64,000 nt of DNA. Source: Lactarius indigo (Eukaryota; Basidiomycota; Agaricomycetes; Russulales; Russulaceae). The notes under the pieces are model-generated. The model saw nothing but the letters and a program-made list of their open reading frames with translations, ran no database searches and was not told the origin of the DNA. A program made the position numbers and the translations under genes. Location: positions 806,001-870,000 of the forward strand of contig JAFKAC010000009.1 of NCBI GenBank assembly GCA_025766275.1. The letters run 5' to 3'. Shown in pieces: positions 1-12,328 of the stretch (positions are counted from its first letter, which is position 1; each line of letters starts with the position of its first letter).

Positions 1-6
1 GACTAA

Positions 7-1205
<1,199 letters not shown>

Positions 1206-1978
1206 TCTCGCGGTTTGATAACAGCCGTAATAATTGGCGCTCCAGCACCGTATGCGTACATATAAATACAAGTGGCAAGCCATGTCCGTCGTTAGGCTGC
1301 CACGCCGAAAACATGATGTCCTACTTCGTGATAAGCACCTCCGCATGAGTTAATGATTTCCGCCCCTCTTCCGAGAGCAAATCAGAAAAGTTTCCGGATC
1401 GATATGTTTTCCGATGTGATTGTGGCGGTATGTCGTTGGCGTTGTGCGTACAGCACCCACTCTTTTGACTTGCCTCGAGGATCCAGAGAGATCGGCCGGG
1501 GTGTGTATCTCCGAGGGACAGATACAAACGGGGGTGTTTACGTAATAAGACGATGGGGCAGTCCGCAATGTGGCGTGCGGGTGTGGGTAACAACTACTAG
1601 AGGGGGAGATATTGAGGGCGATTATAAATAGTGCTATACGAACGGATGTGAAACAGATACAGAGATAGACCTTGCAGATCAGATCAGAACCATTCCTCGT
1701 CATGAGAGAAAACACGGTTACGTTAAACGCATGCACTGGAGAGAGAGGGCTTGTCGGCGTTTTGGAAGAGAAGGGATGCGGATTCGTTTAGTAATAATGA
1801 TTATCGTCGTTGCGTTTGTAGTGTCGCTGGCGTTGCTGCTGCTGCTGCTGCTGGGGCTGCTTTTCAAAGGTGGCGTGGCTTGTGGGCGAGAGACACGTCC
1901 AAGCACGCACGACGCGGCGTAGACGCTCTACGTACGGAACAAGCTGTCAGAGGAAGGGGAAAAGGAACAAGGAAACGT
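1206..1978. other. Convergent intergenic region, RPL4 / zinc-finger gene
   Basis: The 3' flanks of RPL4 and of the minus-strand zinc-finger gene meet here. No frame has conserved-looking coding content. A CTG trinucleotide run lies at about 1833-1853. I see no RNA gene. Confidence 0.6.
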
Positions 1979-3023
1979 TTACACACCTCTCGCCCGCCGC
2001 CGCGCACAAGCGTGCCGCGCGAGGTCCCGCGCGCTCTCAAATGCACCTCCGCACCGCACGCACGCATATGCTCCCACGCCGACCGCATGTATGTGCAAGT
2101 GGAACGTGAGCGCACGCACACCGCCAAGCAGCTCTCCGCACCCGCGACGCGGACAGCGCAGCAGGCCATCCGTACGCGGACTGCGCAGCATCGTCAAAGT
2201 CGCTTCTTCCCTCTGTGCCGCAGCAGAGTTTCAACGAAAAGTTGAAATGTAGGAGAGAGAGAACGGGGCAACTCACGGCCTCTTCGAGCTCGTCCGTGAT
2301 CGACGCCCGTCGACGCACCTGCGGAGGCGTCACGGCCCGCGTTGGCCGTCGCTGGAGCACGGGACTCACGCTGTCCGTATCGACGAACGTCAGGCTCGTC
2401 GGCGTCGTGCGTACCGTCGACTCGCCCGCCGCGGGCGCAGAAGCCGGAGCGTCGTCTTCGCGCGTGTCCATCATCACGACGACCGTGGTGCCCGCCGTCG
2501 TCAGGGCCGCTTCGGCCGATGATCCGGAGGCGGCGGGAGCGGGTGCGCCGATGTGCAGCGCGAGCGCGGGCGGACGCGGAGGGAGGGGTTTCTCGTACGA
2601 GTCGACTTGCATCGGGACCGGCACCACGTTCTCCTTCTCTGATTCGGGACTCGGGCGTCGTGCGGCGGCGGAAGAAGAGGCGCCGGCGCCGGCACGCTCG
2701 AGCGCCTCGAGTGCGGCCCAGCGGGCGCGGACGCGGGCAGCGACGTCCTCCGCGGCGCTGAGCTTGCGTCGGCGTGGGACCGAGCCTGCGTTGCTGTAGA
2801 GCGACTCGGCGGAGGTCGCGCTGCTGCGGCTGCTGCCTGGGATCATCGTCGCGTAGCGTTTCTGGGGGTGCTGTGGGTGCTGGTAGTGGTATGCGGGCAT
2901 TTGGCGGCGGGGGCGGCTGATCGTTAATCGCGCGGTCGCGGTTGCGGTCGTGGGTGTCGCATCTGCTGGCTTGGAGTCGTTGGGTTGGAGGAGGGCGAAC
3001 GGTTTGCGGCGATCGATGCTCAT
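1979..3023 (-). CDS. C2H2-type zinc-finger protein, low-complexity N-terminus
   Basis: Two exons on the minus strand: 3023-2277 and 2212-1979, joined by a 64-nt intron (donor gtgagt, acceptor ggcacag, phase 0), giving about 326 aa. The first three quarters are rich in Ala, Pro, Ser and Arg without a recognisable fold. The C-terminal exon holds a clear C2H2 finger (C-x4-C-x12-H-x3-H, from CPRRGC to HLHIH) and a second, degenerate one (CVRCGGAFESARDLARH, lacking a normal final His). The fingers suggest a nuclear nucleic-acid-binding role; no specific orthologue is recognised. The ATG at 3023 is the first in the open frame and follows a long pyrimidine-rich stretch typical of fungal promoters. 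Without the splice the finger exon would be missed. Confidence 0.72.
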
Positions 3024-4426
3024 GTTGCGTGTGTAGGTGTTTTTTTTTTCGTGGATTTGCTAAGGGGTAGGCAGGATTGATAGTGGGGGAGGGGAGGAAG
3101 GGAATGAATGGAGGGATGGAGGGATGGAGGGAAAGCACGGAAAAAAAGGCGGGATGAGCCTTGGGAAGAAGGGGGACCAACCAGCCAGGTGCGTGGGGAG
3201 CTTTATGGGGGTGAAGAGTGTGGATGGACGGAGACCACACCAATGTGGTTTGGACAGAAGAGACACGCAGCCCGTGTTGTCAACGCCCCGATCTGGTATT
3301 GGGCGAGAACCATGCAAGCCTGCGCCGGTGATAAACTCGACAGATGCAGGTCATTTAAGGCGCAATTCTATATGGCGTGGGTAGGTGCAAGCGTCGTCCC
3401 AGACACTCCGAATGCCGGCCACGCGATTGGGGCGTGTTGGGTCACGTGCAACTATGCCCTGGGCAAGTGCGCGCGCCAAAAGGGGACGGACGATACTTAT
3501 AGTTGTGGCGAGTGGGAGCGGCCATCGGATCGAAAAAAAAACAGTTGAAGAAAGTGACGTTTCATCGCCCAGTCGAAATCTGCCAGGAGGAACTAGAAGG
3601 GAGTTAGGGTGGTCAGTGTTAACGGAGTCCGCGCGCTAACGGCACCCATTGGCATGGGGCCGTACGAAGTTTCATGATCCTGTTGGGACAAAAGGTGCCA
3701 CCGGTGCATATGCAGAACACTCAATACAGATTTGGAAAAAATCTGATGTTGGGGCTGCTGTGGATTCTTGTGAGTAGAAGAGGGCTTACGTTCGCGCCTT
3801 TGTAGGTAAATTGTCTCCATCATGATGGTTTGTTGCAATATTGGGAGTCGTCTATGTGATACACAGATGGGCGAGACGAGGAAGCACCCTAGAACAGTAG
3901 GTCTAGGAAGTGACTATACAATTGACTAGAGCGCCGTTGATAGATGACTGTGACTGTCCAGCCACGTTCCCATGGGAGTGTTCTGTCGTCCGGGGAAAGC
4001 AACCAAGATCAATGCACTAGAATAAGTCTCCGAGAACGAGATTATGTAGCAGCACACACTCCCGTGGGTGACGATCCCAACGGGGTTGTAGGTACTCTCC
4101 CTGTCCAACGGCATAACATCCTCTTTGCACAAGCTTACCCGAATTCTGGCATGTTCGGGAGTGAGGCTGACCCCATGATCGTAGCACCTGGAGATGTAGG
4201 CTGTGCTTATCGAGCAACGGTCACAGGGTTTTGAAAATTGTGCATAGCGCCGGCACACATCCTGAATGCCCCTGTCTGTCCTCTGTCCACGGCGGTCAAT
4301 GTGATGTGAATGGTTGGTGCGGCAGTCAACAGCCGAGCTCACCTGAAAACGGTGTTTACGGGTGTACAGCCAATGCGAAAAGGGCAGTGGCGTGACAGAG
4401 TAGCAATAACACACGTACGTAGTAAA
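3024..4426. other. Intergenic, upstream of the zinc-finger gene
   Basis: 1.4 kb between the zinc-finger start and the COQ4 stop. Pyrimidine-rich on the minus strand next to the zinc-finger ATG, so it probably contains that promoter. It holds one purine-rich microsatellite. No open frame here shows family motifs and no tRNA-like fold was found. Confidence 0.55.
3108..3134. repeat. GGGATGGA-type microsatellite
   Basis: Three to four tandem copies of an 8-bp purine unit (atggaggg) within the purine-rich upstream region of the zinc-finger gene. Confidence 0.85.
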
Positions 4427-5407
4427 TCAGCCTGTTTGACTGCTCGACTCTGCCGTCGCCCTCCGCGCGGCTGCTTCTTTAGCCTCCGAGAGCGGCTTCC
4501 GCCACTTTGCCGGAGGAGGGTCCCACACACCAAGCTCCTTCTTCAGCTCCCCAAGGTCCTGCGACCACCGCTCCTCCCAGTAGACCGTGATCACGCTCCG
4601 TGCCGCACTGCCGCAGCGCAGTGCCCACGGCAGGTACTCCGAGAAGAAGCGCGCGCGCTTGGCGGCGTTCAGACGCACGACGGCGGCGGTAGACAGTGCG
4701 GCGGACGGCAGGCCGAGGTTCGCAAACTCGAAGACCTTGAGTGCGAGCTCGTACTCGACCGAGACGGGCAGGCCGCAAAGCGCGTGGTAAAAGTCGTGGC
4801 ACTCGCGGTACCGCTGCATGACATACGCGAGTTCGGGGTCGTCGATGTAGTGCACCTGCGAGCGAGCGACGTGAGTGGGAGGAAGAAGGCGTGTACAAGT
4901 CGAAGAACGCACGGGCTCGCGCGTGTCGGGCGTGACCCCGCAGCGTTCAAGCCAGGTGACGTAGGTGTGCCCGAAGGTGTTTTCGGGAAGACGGGCCAGC
5001 GCAGCCATGTCCACGGTGCTCGTGTTGATTCGCGGACGTTCCTTCAGGATGCGGCGCCCTTCCTCGCTTGCGAGCATGTTGTCGAGCAGATGTGGGAGCA
5101 CAGGTCCTGCAGTCGTCTCTCCGAGAGCGGCGACCATGTCTATGGGATGTTGGATACAAACGTGGAGGCGACTAAGACTGCTCTTACCCGCTCTACGAGG
5201 GTCTGCGAGCGACATGAACGCCGAGCCTGCAGCGAGAAACGCATTCTCGAACCAGTTCAAGGGAATGTGCCCTGGATACGCTGGCTCTGTCTTGATGTGG
5301 CGTGTATGGCGAGGACTTCCACGACTCAGAACTGAGGCAGAGAGCCCGACGAGACGCAGAGTGTGTTGAGGGGTGCGAAAGCGCGTCGCGGCGGCGAGAA
5401 GAGACAT
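4427..5407 (-). CDS. COQ4: Ubiquinone biosynthesis protein COQ4
   Basis: Mitochondrial matrix protein of the coenzyme Q synthesis complex. Three exons on the minus strand: 5407-5188, 5139-4913 and 4855-4427, with GT-AG introns of 48 and 57 nt, giving 291 aa. The N-terminus is Arg/Ser/Thr-rich with few acidic residues, as expected of a mitochondrial presequence. The family metal-binding signature HDxxH-x11-E is complete (H169, D170, H173, E185, beginning HDFYHALCG). PGHIPLN near the start, ALGETTA, and the C-terminal YWEERWSQDLGELKKELG also fit the family. The end after that motif is a short Ala/Ser tail. It shares a 118-bp divergent promoter with CWC2. No damage seen. Confidence 0.95.
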   Translation of the reverse strand: MSLLAAATRFRTPQHTLRLVGLSASVLSRGSPRHTRHIKTEPAYPGHIPLNWFENAFLAAGSAFMSLADPRRAGKSSLSRLHVCIQHPIDMVAALGETTAGPVLPHLLDNMLASEEGRRILKERPRINTSTVDMAALARLPENTFGHTYVTWLERCGVTPDTREPVRSSTCTRLLPPTHVARSQVHYIDDPELAYVMQRYRECHDFYHALCGLPVSVEYELALKVFEFANLGLPSAALSTAAVVRLNAAKRARFFSEYLPWALRCGSAARSVITVYWEERWSQDLGELKKELGVWDPPPAKWRKPLSEAKEAAARRATAESSSQTG

Positions 5408-5525
5408 CGTTGTCGGTTGACTGTGAGACCGTGGGGATGAGAGTCCCGCGACCTGAAACTGGGGTTAGGGTTATGACTTGTATGGATTTCCAAGTCCGCC
5501 TCTTTGGGTGACTTGAACTTGAACG
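5408..5525. promoter_or_regulatory. Bidirectional COQ4/CWC2 promoter with a TTAGGGTT box
   Basis: Only 118 bp separate the two divergent start codons, so both genes must share control sequence. It contains GGGGTTAGGGTT (TTAGGGTT at 5465-5472), a telomere-repeat-like box; the same word recurs upstream of TMA46. Confidence 0.7.
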
Positions 5526-6834
5526 ATGAGCAGCAGCAACACCGAAACACAGATCGAGGCTCCGGCTGTAAAGGCAGTCGTGCCAAAACAAAAGAAGCTC
5601 AAGCCTGCGCGGAAACAAGTAAAGCCAGGCGATGTCGACAAACAAACTGCCCCGCAGACTGGGAAAGAATACAGTGCGTGTCTTACTTGGTCTTACTGCC
5701 AGCAACGGATTGCGCTTATTTCATGACAGACATATGGTACAACAAGTGGGCTGGCGGGGATAGAGAAGACAATTACTCCAAGTGCGTGCTCATTAATGCC
5801 TTTCTTCGTCTTACTCAATCGTCTCTCGCCTGCAGCAAGACGAAATCTCAGACGCGTTGCAGTATAAAGAAAGATGCTGGCCTGACGCGCGCGAACACAA
5901 CCGGCATGCGCTATTGTTGTGTCTTCTTTGCTCGCGGGTGCTGTCCATACGGCTGGGAGTGTGAGTATTTGCACACACTACCGGACCCAGAAAAGGCGTT
6001 GCCCGATTCGAGCAAGGACTGCTTCGCGCGCGATAAATTTGCGGACTATCGCGACGACATGGGTGGTGTCGGCACTTTTACGCGACAAAACCGCACGCTT
6101 TACGTCGGACGTATTAAAGAGACTGGTGTGGGCACAGAGACAGAAGAAGTTGTGAGACGGCATTTCAAGGAGTGGGGGGAAATCGAGCACAGTGCGTTTC
6201 ACTCGTTTCCTCTTTTGGGTAATCACTCATTATTCTTGCAGTACGCGTGCTGCAGTATCGTTCGGTCGCTTTCGTGACGTACTCTTCGGAGCACCACGCA
6301 CAGTTTGCCAAAGAAGCAATGGCCTGTCAGTCTCTGGACAACGACGAGATTCTTAACGTCCGCTGGGCAACGGAGGACCCGAATCCCACTTCCAAGATCG
6401 CAGAAAAACGGCGCTTGGAAGAGATCGGACAAGCCGCCATCCGTGCTAGGATGGACCCACAGGTGGTCGATGCCATGCAGGCGGTGCGTGCGCTCGAGGA
6501 GGGGCGGGAATATCACCCAGACGACGGATTTGGGGATGTGGACCAGGACGCGGATATGGGCGCTCCTGAAGGGAAACGGAGACGGATCGAAGGACCAGAG
6601 ACAGATGAGCCAGAGGTAGTAGAGGAACCGCCTGAAGCCCAAGAGCCCAAGACACGGGGCCCACAGGGTCTACTCAGCTCAGACACGCTGGAGAGCCTCC
6701 GTTATTTCTCCGAGCTACGTCGGCGGAACGGCGCTGTGCCCGCTTCTGCTCCTGCGCCCGCAGCCGCGGTCAAGGTCCAGCCATTAGCTGCGGGGTTGGG
6801 ACTTGGTGACTACGGAAGCGACGAAGAGGATTAG
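5526..6834 (+). CDS. CWC2: Pre-mRNA-splicing factor CWC2 (RBM22-like)
   Basis: Spliceosomal protein of the Prp19-associated complex that contacts U6 snRNA and the intron near the catalytic centre. Four exons: 5526-5673, 5730-5781, 5836-6191 and 6242-6834, introns 50-56 nt, 382 aa. After a Lys-rich start comes YNIWYNKWAGGD, then a CCCH zinc finger with spacing C-x8-C-x5-C-x3-H (C94, C103, C109, H113), then an RRM whose RNP2 is LYVGRI and whose RNP1-like strand is RSVAFVTYS. NVRWATEDPNP after the RRM is also typical. The C-terminus is acidic and ends GLGDYGSDEED. The splice at 6191/6242 restores IRVLQYRSVAF exactly. Convergent with TMA46, 156 bp apart. Confidence 0.95.
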
Positions 6835-6990
6835 GTTTTTGTATTTATGTTAATCATACTTCTGAGCGGATCCTGCTGTAATGGGGCAACTACGGCGCAG
6901 CTTTGTCCCTTTCATCCAGAAATTCTACATGCTTTATGTGTGTGTGGAGCGTGATAACAGGTAATTGTCCATGTTGGAGTAAGATCATAT

Positions 6991-8369
6991 CTATGCGCCA
7001 CCCTCTTGAATCGAGAGCAAGCGGATACGCTCGTTCTCTGCTGCTATGTCCTCGTCCTCCTTTTGTCGACGGAACTTCGTCAGGTCCCACTCTTCCTCCT
7101 CCTCGTCCGAGTCCTGGAACCACTCCGGGTTGTACTGGAACAGATCGCGCCCGCTCATGCCGCTGCTCTTACCCGCCGCCGCCTGCGCGTTCTTCGCCTT
7201 GCGCACCGCGTCCGCCTCGGCCTCCTTCTTGTTCATGCGCGTCAGTTTCCACTTGGCAAACGTCTCACGTGTGACTGGCGTCAGATTAGGTCCAAGTTTG
7301 TGTCGCTACGCACATGACGTCGTCAGATTATGAAAGCTATGACTCTCATACACACACAAACGAACGCACCTCGACTTCTAAGAACTCTTCCAGGCTGATC
7401 GTGTTCGCACGCTCCGCCTCCTCCAGCGCTTTCCTCTGGGATTTGAGCACGAACCCTGGCGGGAGCGCGTGCCGGTATTGACACGACTCCCCGTTTGGAC
7501 ATTGCCAGAACCATCCAAACCTAAGTAGATAAAACGGGTCGTCAGACTGTGTGTGACTTGAGGCGCCGTTTTGGGACACACTCACTTCTGTGTCTCGACG
7601 GCCTCGATGAAAAACTTGCATACTATCTGAAATCAAAGTGAGGATCTAGGATAGATCAGAGGACCAGAGCTAGCCTTACGTCGGTCGTAGTCCGTGGATT
7701 TCCGTGTTTGGATAAGATAACACTCCGTAACTTCTCCTCGTCCCATTTGTCCATCGTATCTGTCGGCGGCACGCCATACGTTTCCTTTTTCTCGGGAAGA
7801 ACGAAAGTGCGAGAGACTGCGACGTACCAGTAAGCTTGTCTTCCCGACCATCATCGTAAAGATTCCGCTTCTCCACCTTCCGCCCCACGTCCGGATCATG
7901 ACTGAACTTGCATTTGTTCCCTTTGTCGCAGTGGCCCGCCTTGAAGAACGCGCACAGCACCGTCTTTGGATCGACCCCGAATGGTACTTTCTGCGCCTGG
8001 ACGGGCTTGATCAGCGCCGCTTCCTCCTTGCGCCGTTTCTCCTCTTCAAGCTTTTCCTTGGCGCGCAGCTCCTTCTCCTTCTCCTTGGCGAGTGCCTCCC
8101 GCGACTTTCCCGCAACTGCTGCCTGCGCCTGGATCTGGGCAACCTGTTTCTGCACCTTGGCCGATTTATTTTTCTTTATTATTTAAAGCGCGCATCAGTG
8201 CACGTGTTGGAGGCGGGAAGAGTGAGAGAGGTAGAACGCACGTTCTTCAAGCCGAAGGTCTGCGTGACAGTCAGTATCGGCGATCAAAAAAGAATCGGAT
8301 ATCGCTCGCCTTGTCAACTTTGGTCTTTGAAGACGAACTCTGAGATTGTTGTTGCTTTTTCGGAGGCAT
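6991..8369 (-). CDS. TMA46: CCCH zinc-finger protein TMA46 (ZC3H15/DFRP1 family)
   Basis: Translation-machinery-associated protein that binds and stabilises a DRG-family GTPase on ribosomes. Seven exons on the minus strand: 8369-8310, 8259-8242, 8173-7828, 7759-7680, 7626-7586, 7520-7370 and 7305-6991, giving 336 aa. MPPKKQQ start, TFGLKN box, two CCCH fingers ([19 protein letters not shown]; and one closing [11 protein letters not shown]), then the DFRP segment and an acidic DEEEEEWD stretch near the C-terminus. Exon 2 is only 18 nt (six residues). Intron 1 must use a GC donor (AAG|GCGAGC) to join VDK to TFGLKN; no GT alternative keeps frame. Intron 2 ends at a weak acceptor (taaag). The upstream region has a TTAGGGTTT box. 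Confidence 0.93.
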
Positions 8370-8786
8370 TTTTCAATAAATATCGCTGTTTCGTGTCGGT
8401 GGTCAGTGTCAGCACGTTAGCGGTGGGGTGTGCATCAAGCGGGGTTAGGGTTTGATTAACTAATGGAGGCGGAATGAGCCGAACAGGCACGGTGCTAACT
8501 GCGATAAGAATGATAATACGATCACCACATGGAAGGCGCGCCGCAGGGGTACGGTTTCGTTTGAGAACAAGTGCTCTCGGCACACTCGAACAACAAAGCA
8601 GTCAAGTAGGTAACCGTGCGGCGATCTAATACACACTTCCAAGTAGTGGTGGCCGCGGTTCCTGCAAGGGTTCCTGTCGGCATTGCGGCTTGACTAACAG
8701 CCCTGAAAGTTGGTTCACCTGATCCGAGGTTAATAAATAGCCCCCGTGTGGACACGGGGTATGGCTGCCTTCACTGCGCCGTCATC
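8370..8786. promoter_or_regulatory. Divergent TMA46 / GMC oxidoreductase promoter region
   Basis: 417 bp between divergent start codons. A TTAGGGTTT box lies at 8445-8453, about 76 bp from the TMA46 ATG, matching the box in the COQ4/CWC2 promoter. This is the border between the housekeeping block and the metabolite locus. Confidence 0.6.
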
Positions 8787-11700
8787 ATGCTCGTTACAAT
8801 CGACCAAGTCTCTAACCAGTCATTTGACTACATCATCATTGGTGAGTTATTTCCCCCGAGTTGTCTACACGGATTTTCTCATGAATAATTTAGGCGGAGG
8901 AGTACGGTCGTTTCACAGCCCAGACTGGCCCTTGAGCTCACGTTCTGTTGTAGACAGCTGGCCTCGTCGTTGCAGCGCGCCTATCCGAGGACCCCTCCGT
9001 GTCTGTTCTGGTATTAGAAGCAGGGTCTCCCAATCTGAACGACCCCGCCATTCGTAAGTGCGGTTTCGTGTTTCTACCGAACCACATTGAGCTACGCTAT
9101 GCGCATAGTCACTACAGCAAGGTTTGGATCCCACTTTCGTAATCCACGGTATGATTGGGCATTTACCACGGTGGGCGGATTGTTCCCAGTCCCTCTGCGC
9201 TCTAATGCCGCCGCGTAGGTGCCTCAAACAAACGCTAATGGGAAGATCGCGTACTGGGGTCGGTATGTCCGGTCTCAGTTTTGTGACGCATAGTGTCATA
9301 GTTGCTCACTCTGGTGTAGAGGAAAGGGCCTGGGAGGAAGTTCGGGGATCAATTTTTTTCAATTCCATCCCCCCTCCCGAGCAGATATAGATGGTGCGCA
9401 ATCGGTCCGGTGGCGGTGAGCGAATTGCGCTGATCCGACACACATAGCATTCGAAAAGCTGGGGAACAAAGGATGGAACTGGGAGATGCTGAAACCGTAC
9501 TTCAAGAAGGCGGAGCATTTTCTTCCTCCCAGTGTAGTAAAGGACGATGTGACAACCTTTGATGTGCAGGAGCATGGGCTGGAGGGTGCGTCACGCTTAG
9601 TGTTTTTACTTGCAAATTTATCGATCCCTTACTTAGGTCCACTGGAGGTGTCATATCCTGTCTTACCATCTGGCCTCGAGAAGCGCTTTGTTGAGGCAGC
9701 GAAGACACTCGGGGTCAATCTTGTGTCAGAACCTGCATGTACTTTTCTCTATCGCCGACAATACATAATAGCTGACTTTACATCAGTTTGCCGGAAACGT
9801 AAGCCGAAGTCGTCATGAAGATATTAGTGCCTGATCTCGTATTCCCTCTCCCTAGACTTCGGGGATTTGGGCGACCCCTGTCACGATTCGCCCTGAGTCG
9901 CGGACTCGTTCTTATGCTGCCAACGTCAGTTACGGGTATCGTGTGTTTTTAAGATGGGCTCACCTCTTCCACCAAAGATGTACTATGAACCAAACGCCTC
10001 ACGGAGTAACTTATCTGTACTGACCTCCGCTCATGTGGCGAGAATCTCGCTATCCAAAGGCTCTGATAGGGCGACAGCTAAGGGCGTGACTTTCATTCAC
10101 GATGGCAAGGAGTACCAAGCGCTCGTTAACAAGACAGTCGTCCTATCTGCCGGGTGAGTAATCCGTACTGTGCAGCGGGCGCAAGCCGACTTACTATCCG
10201 GCTACCTTCAGAGCAGTCCTTTCCCCGCAGGTAACACCGCAAGCCTTCCTATCAGGGCATGGTGCTTAGCGAAGTTCCAGGTTTTAGAGCTTTCAGGCAT
10301 TGGCGACCCTGATGTGTTGAGGAAGGCCGACGTTGAGGTGGTAGTGGATCTTCCAGGCGTCGGGAATAACATCCAGGAACACGTGAACTCCGCCGTGTCT
10401 CAAAGTACGCCATCGCATCTAGAATCCTTCTAGCTCGACGCTGAGGACTTGAGCAGAGGTCAAGGAAGAGTTTGAAGAGAGCTACATGTCATTCGATTGC
10501 TTGAGGAACCCAGATGAGCTTCAGAAGCAAACGGAGCTCTAGTGAGTACCCCAACTACCGCCCATATCTCTCATTTTGTTGAAGAGGGTTCCCAAGCCGC
10601 GCGGGGGAAACGACGGTGTTCGACATGGCGATCAACCTCATGTCGTTTGTACCTCTTTCTACCATCACCCCCGAGGCCCAGGCTTTGCAGGACAAATACC
10701 TCGCACCCATTCGAGCTCGTATCGACTCTGGGGAATACCCACCCGGATTGCGAAAGCAGTACGAAGTGCAGCTCGAGCATATCAAAGCGCAGATTCCGAG
10801 CTGCGAGTTCATGTTCGTACAGGCCTGTAGTGTCATGAGACGTAAGTGCAGACGAGACGACCTAGGTTGGCCCAGTTTGTTCACCCCAACGCCGAACAAG
10901 CCGTCCAGAATGCCCCAGGGAAATATGTAGCCGCCGGGTGTATGATTAATCACCCTCTATCCCGTGGCTCCATTGTGCGCGTCTACTTCCTCTTCTCATT
11001 AGGTGCGGAATACTTACTCCCGTCCCCGCTTTTAAGCACATCAAGTCCAACGATCCTCTCGAGCCGCCGGCAATAGACCCACACTATTTTGAAGAGGAGT
11101 ACGGTAAATGTCACCACTCGCGTGACCTCGACGCGAACAATCTGTTTATTTTGACCACCCAGATATCCGCTCTTTTGCGGAGACGTTCAAGTTCTGCCGC
11201 CGCCTTGTACAACAGGAACCCCTAAAGAGTATTTTTGCAGGAAAGTCCTCATTTCATGGCGTCATCTTGGGTTGTGGCTGATCTACGACCGTTTCTTGCT
11301 TTAGAAGGAGAAGTATATCCTGGATCGTCTGTACAAACGGATGAGCAGATAATCGGTAAGCAGGAACAATGATCTGATGTCACGCGCATCGAATTCCTAT
11401 ATGTCGTCACCTAGATAGCCTGAAAAGCAACTTCGCTACGACCTTCCGTGCGCTTCCCAACTAATCACATTTTCCCCAAATTACCATTAGTTTTTCTTAG
11501 ATACCGTCGGGTCGTGCTCCATGCTTCCCCTAGAGGACGGCGGAGTCGTGGACAACAAGTTGAAAGTGAGTTTTCTGGTTGTGGTCACCGTGACTTTGCT
11601 GACAAGTTGACGATAACACACTCCTAGGTATATGGCACGACGAATCTCCACGTCATAGACCTTTCGATCATCCCGCTTCACATTGGAGCCCATACGCAGG

Positions 11701-11884
11701 GTGAGCATGGCTTACCGTGTTCCCACCAACGAGATGGGCTAATCACTTGTCGCCCAATCAGCGACCGTCTATGCAATCGGGGAACTGGGTAAGTATTTAC
11801 AGTCCAAGACGATGGCGAGGAATTGACAGCCCGGCTGAACGATTTCAAGGTGCCGACATCATCAGAGGTCGCGTCAACTTCTGA
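8787..11884 (+). CDS. GMC-family FAD oxidoreductase (aryl-alcohol-oxidase-like), 24 exons
   Basis: Flavoprotein alcohol oxidase/dehydrogenase. Exons: 8787-8841, 8894-8901, 8954-9053, 9118-9170, 9219-9262, 9320-9393, 9448-9585, 9637-9734, 9787-9798, 9856-9924, 9978-10153, 10212-10230, 10281-10404, 10457-10541, 10597-10841, 10901-10974, 11037-11103, 11163-11228, 11305-11355, 11415-11447, 11501-11565, 11628-11700, 11762-11788, 11850-11884; about 596 aa. FAD-binding GGGTAGL (from residue 19), GMC signature GKGLGGSSGIN, second signature GAVLSPQVLELSGIG, substrate-domain NHPLSRGSI and catalytic pair H531 (HTVGSCSM) and H574 (AHTQ). No signal peptide, so probably intracellular; next to terpene synthases it may oxidise a pathway intermediate (inference). 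Exon 2 is 8 nt and exon 9 is 12 nt. The exon 8 donor seems to be GC; using a GT there forces a 33-nt intron. No stop is needed anywhere. Confidence 0.85.
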
Positions 11885-12328
11885 AATGCCTGTTTGGACC
11901 TCAACGGATCCAGACTTGTCCTGGCAAATTTTCTTCGTGGGGGGTGGTGCTTGTTTTATTGTCTCTCCTGTTTGGGGGTGTATATTTAGGTTGAGTGTTC
12001 CAAAATCACAGAACTGTGGCAAGCTGTGCTACGACCACCGCCACAGGGTGTCATGACGCTGCGCATATTTAGTTGTCGTCAAGCGACGAGGTCAGTGCGT
12101 CCGCCTGCAAGTGTATCAAGTTTTGCAGCCTTCGGCCTAGACTCGGACCCAGAGCCTGATGCATGAGCGACACTGGACTGACACTGGGGTGCTATGATCT
12201 GCCTGAACATTTTCGGGTAGGGGAACCCCAAAGTTCACTGGCAGGTGTTCCCAAGGATGGTCAATGCAATATACCTATTAAATAGTAGTCTGTGAAAAGG
12301 AATAACTAGAAATGTATCCACCCGTCTA
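11885..12328. other. Convergent intergenic region, GMC / terpene synthase A
   Basis: 444 bp between two convergent stop codons. Its right part resembles the region just downstream of terpene synthase B (about 15120-15387), so it is the edge of the tandem duplication unit. Confidence 0.6.

Noticed and set aside
1751..2245. 164-codon plus-strand frame
   Set aside because: It is the opposite strand of the zinc-finger exon plus low-complexity sequence; composition and lack of motifs argue against it.
2194..3243. 349-codon minus-strand frame overlapping the zinc-finger gene
   Set aside because: GC-rich shadow frame of Pro/Arg/His runs; the other minus frame joins to a real C2H2 exon.
4310..5335. 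341-codon plus-strand frame
   Set aside because: Antisense shadow of COQ4, whose spliced minus-strand product has the full family signature.
9739..9785. Alternative GMC exon 9 at 9772-9785 with all-GT donors
   Set aside because: It keeps frame but needs a 33-nt intron, shorter than any other here, and gives a poorer match to the family than the GC-donor model.
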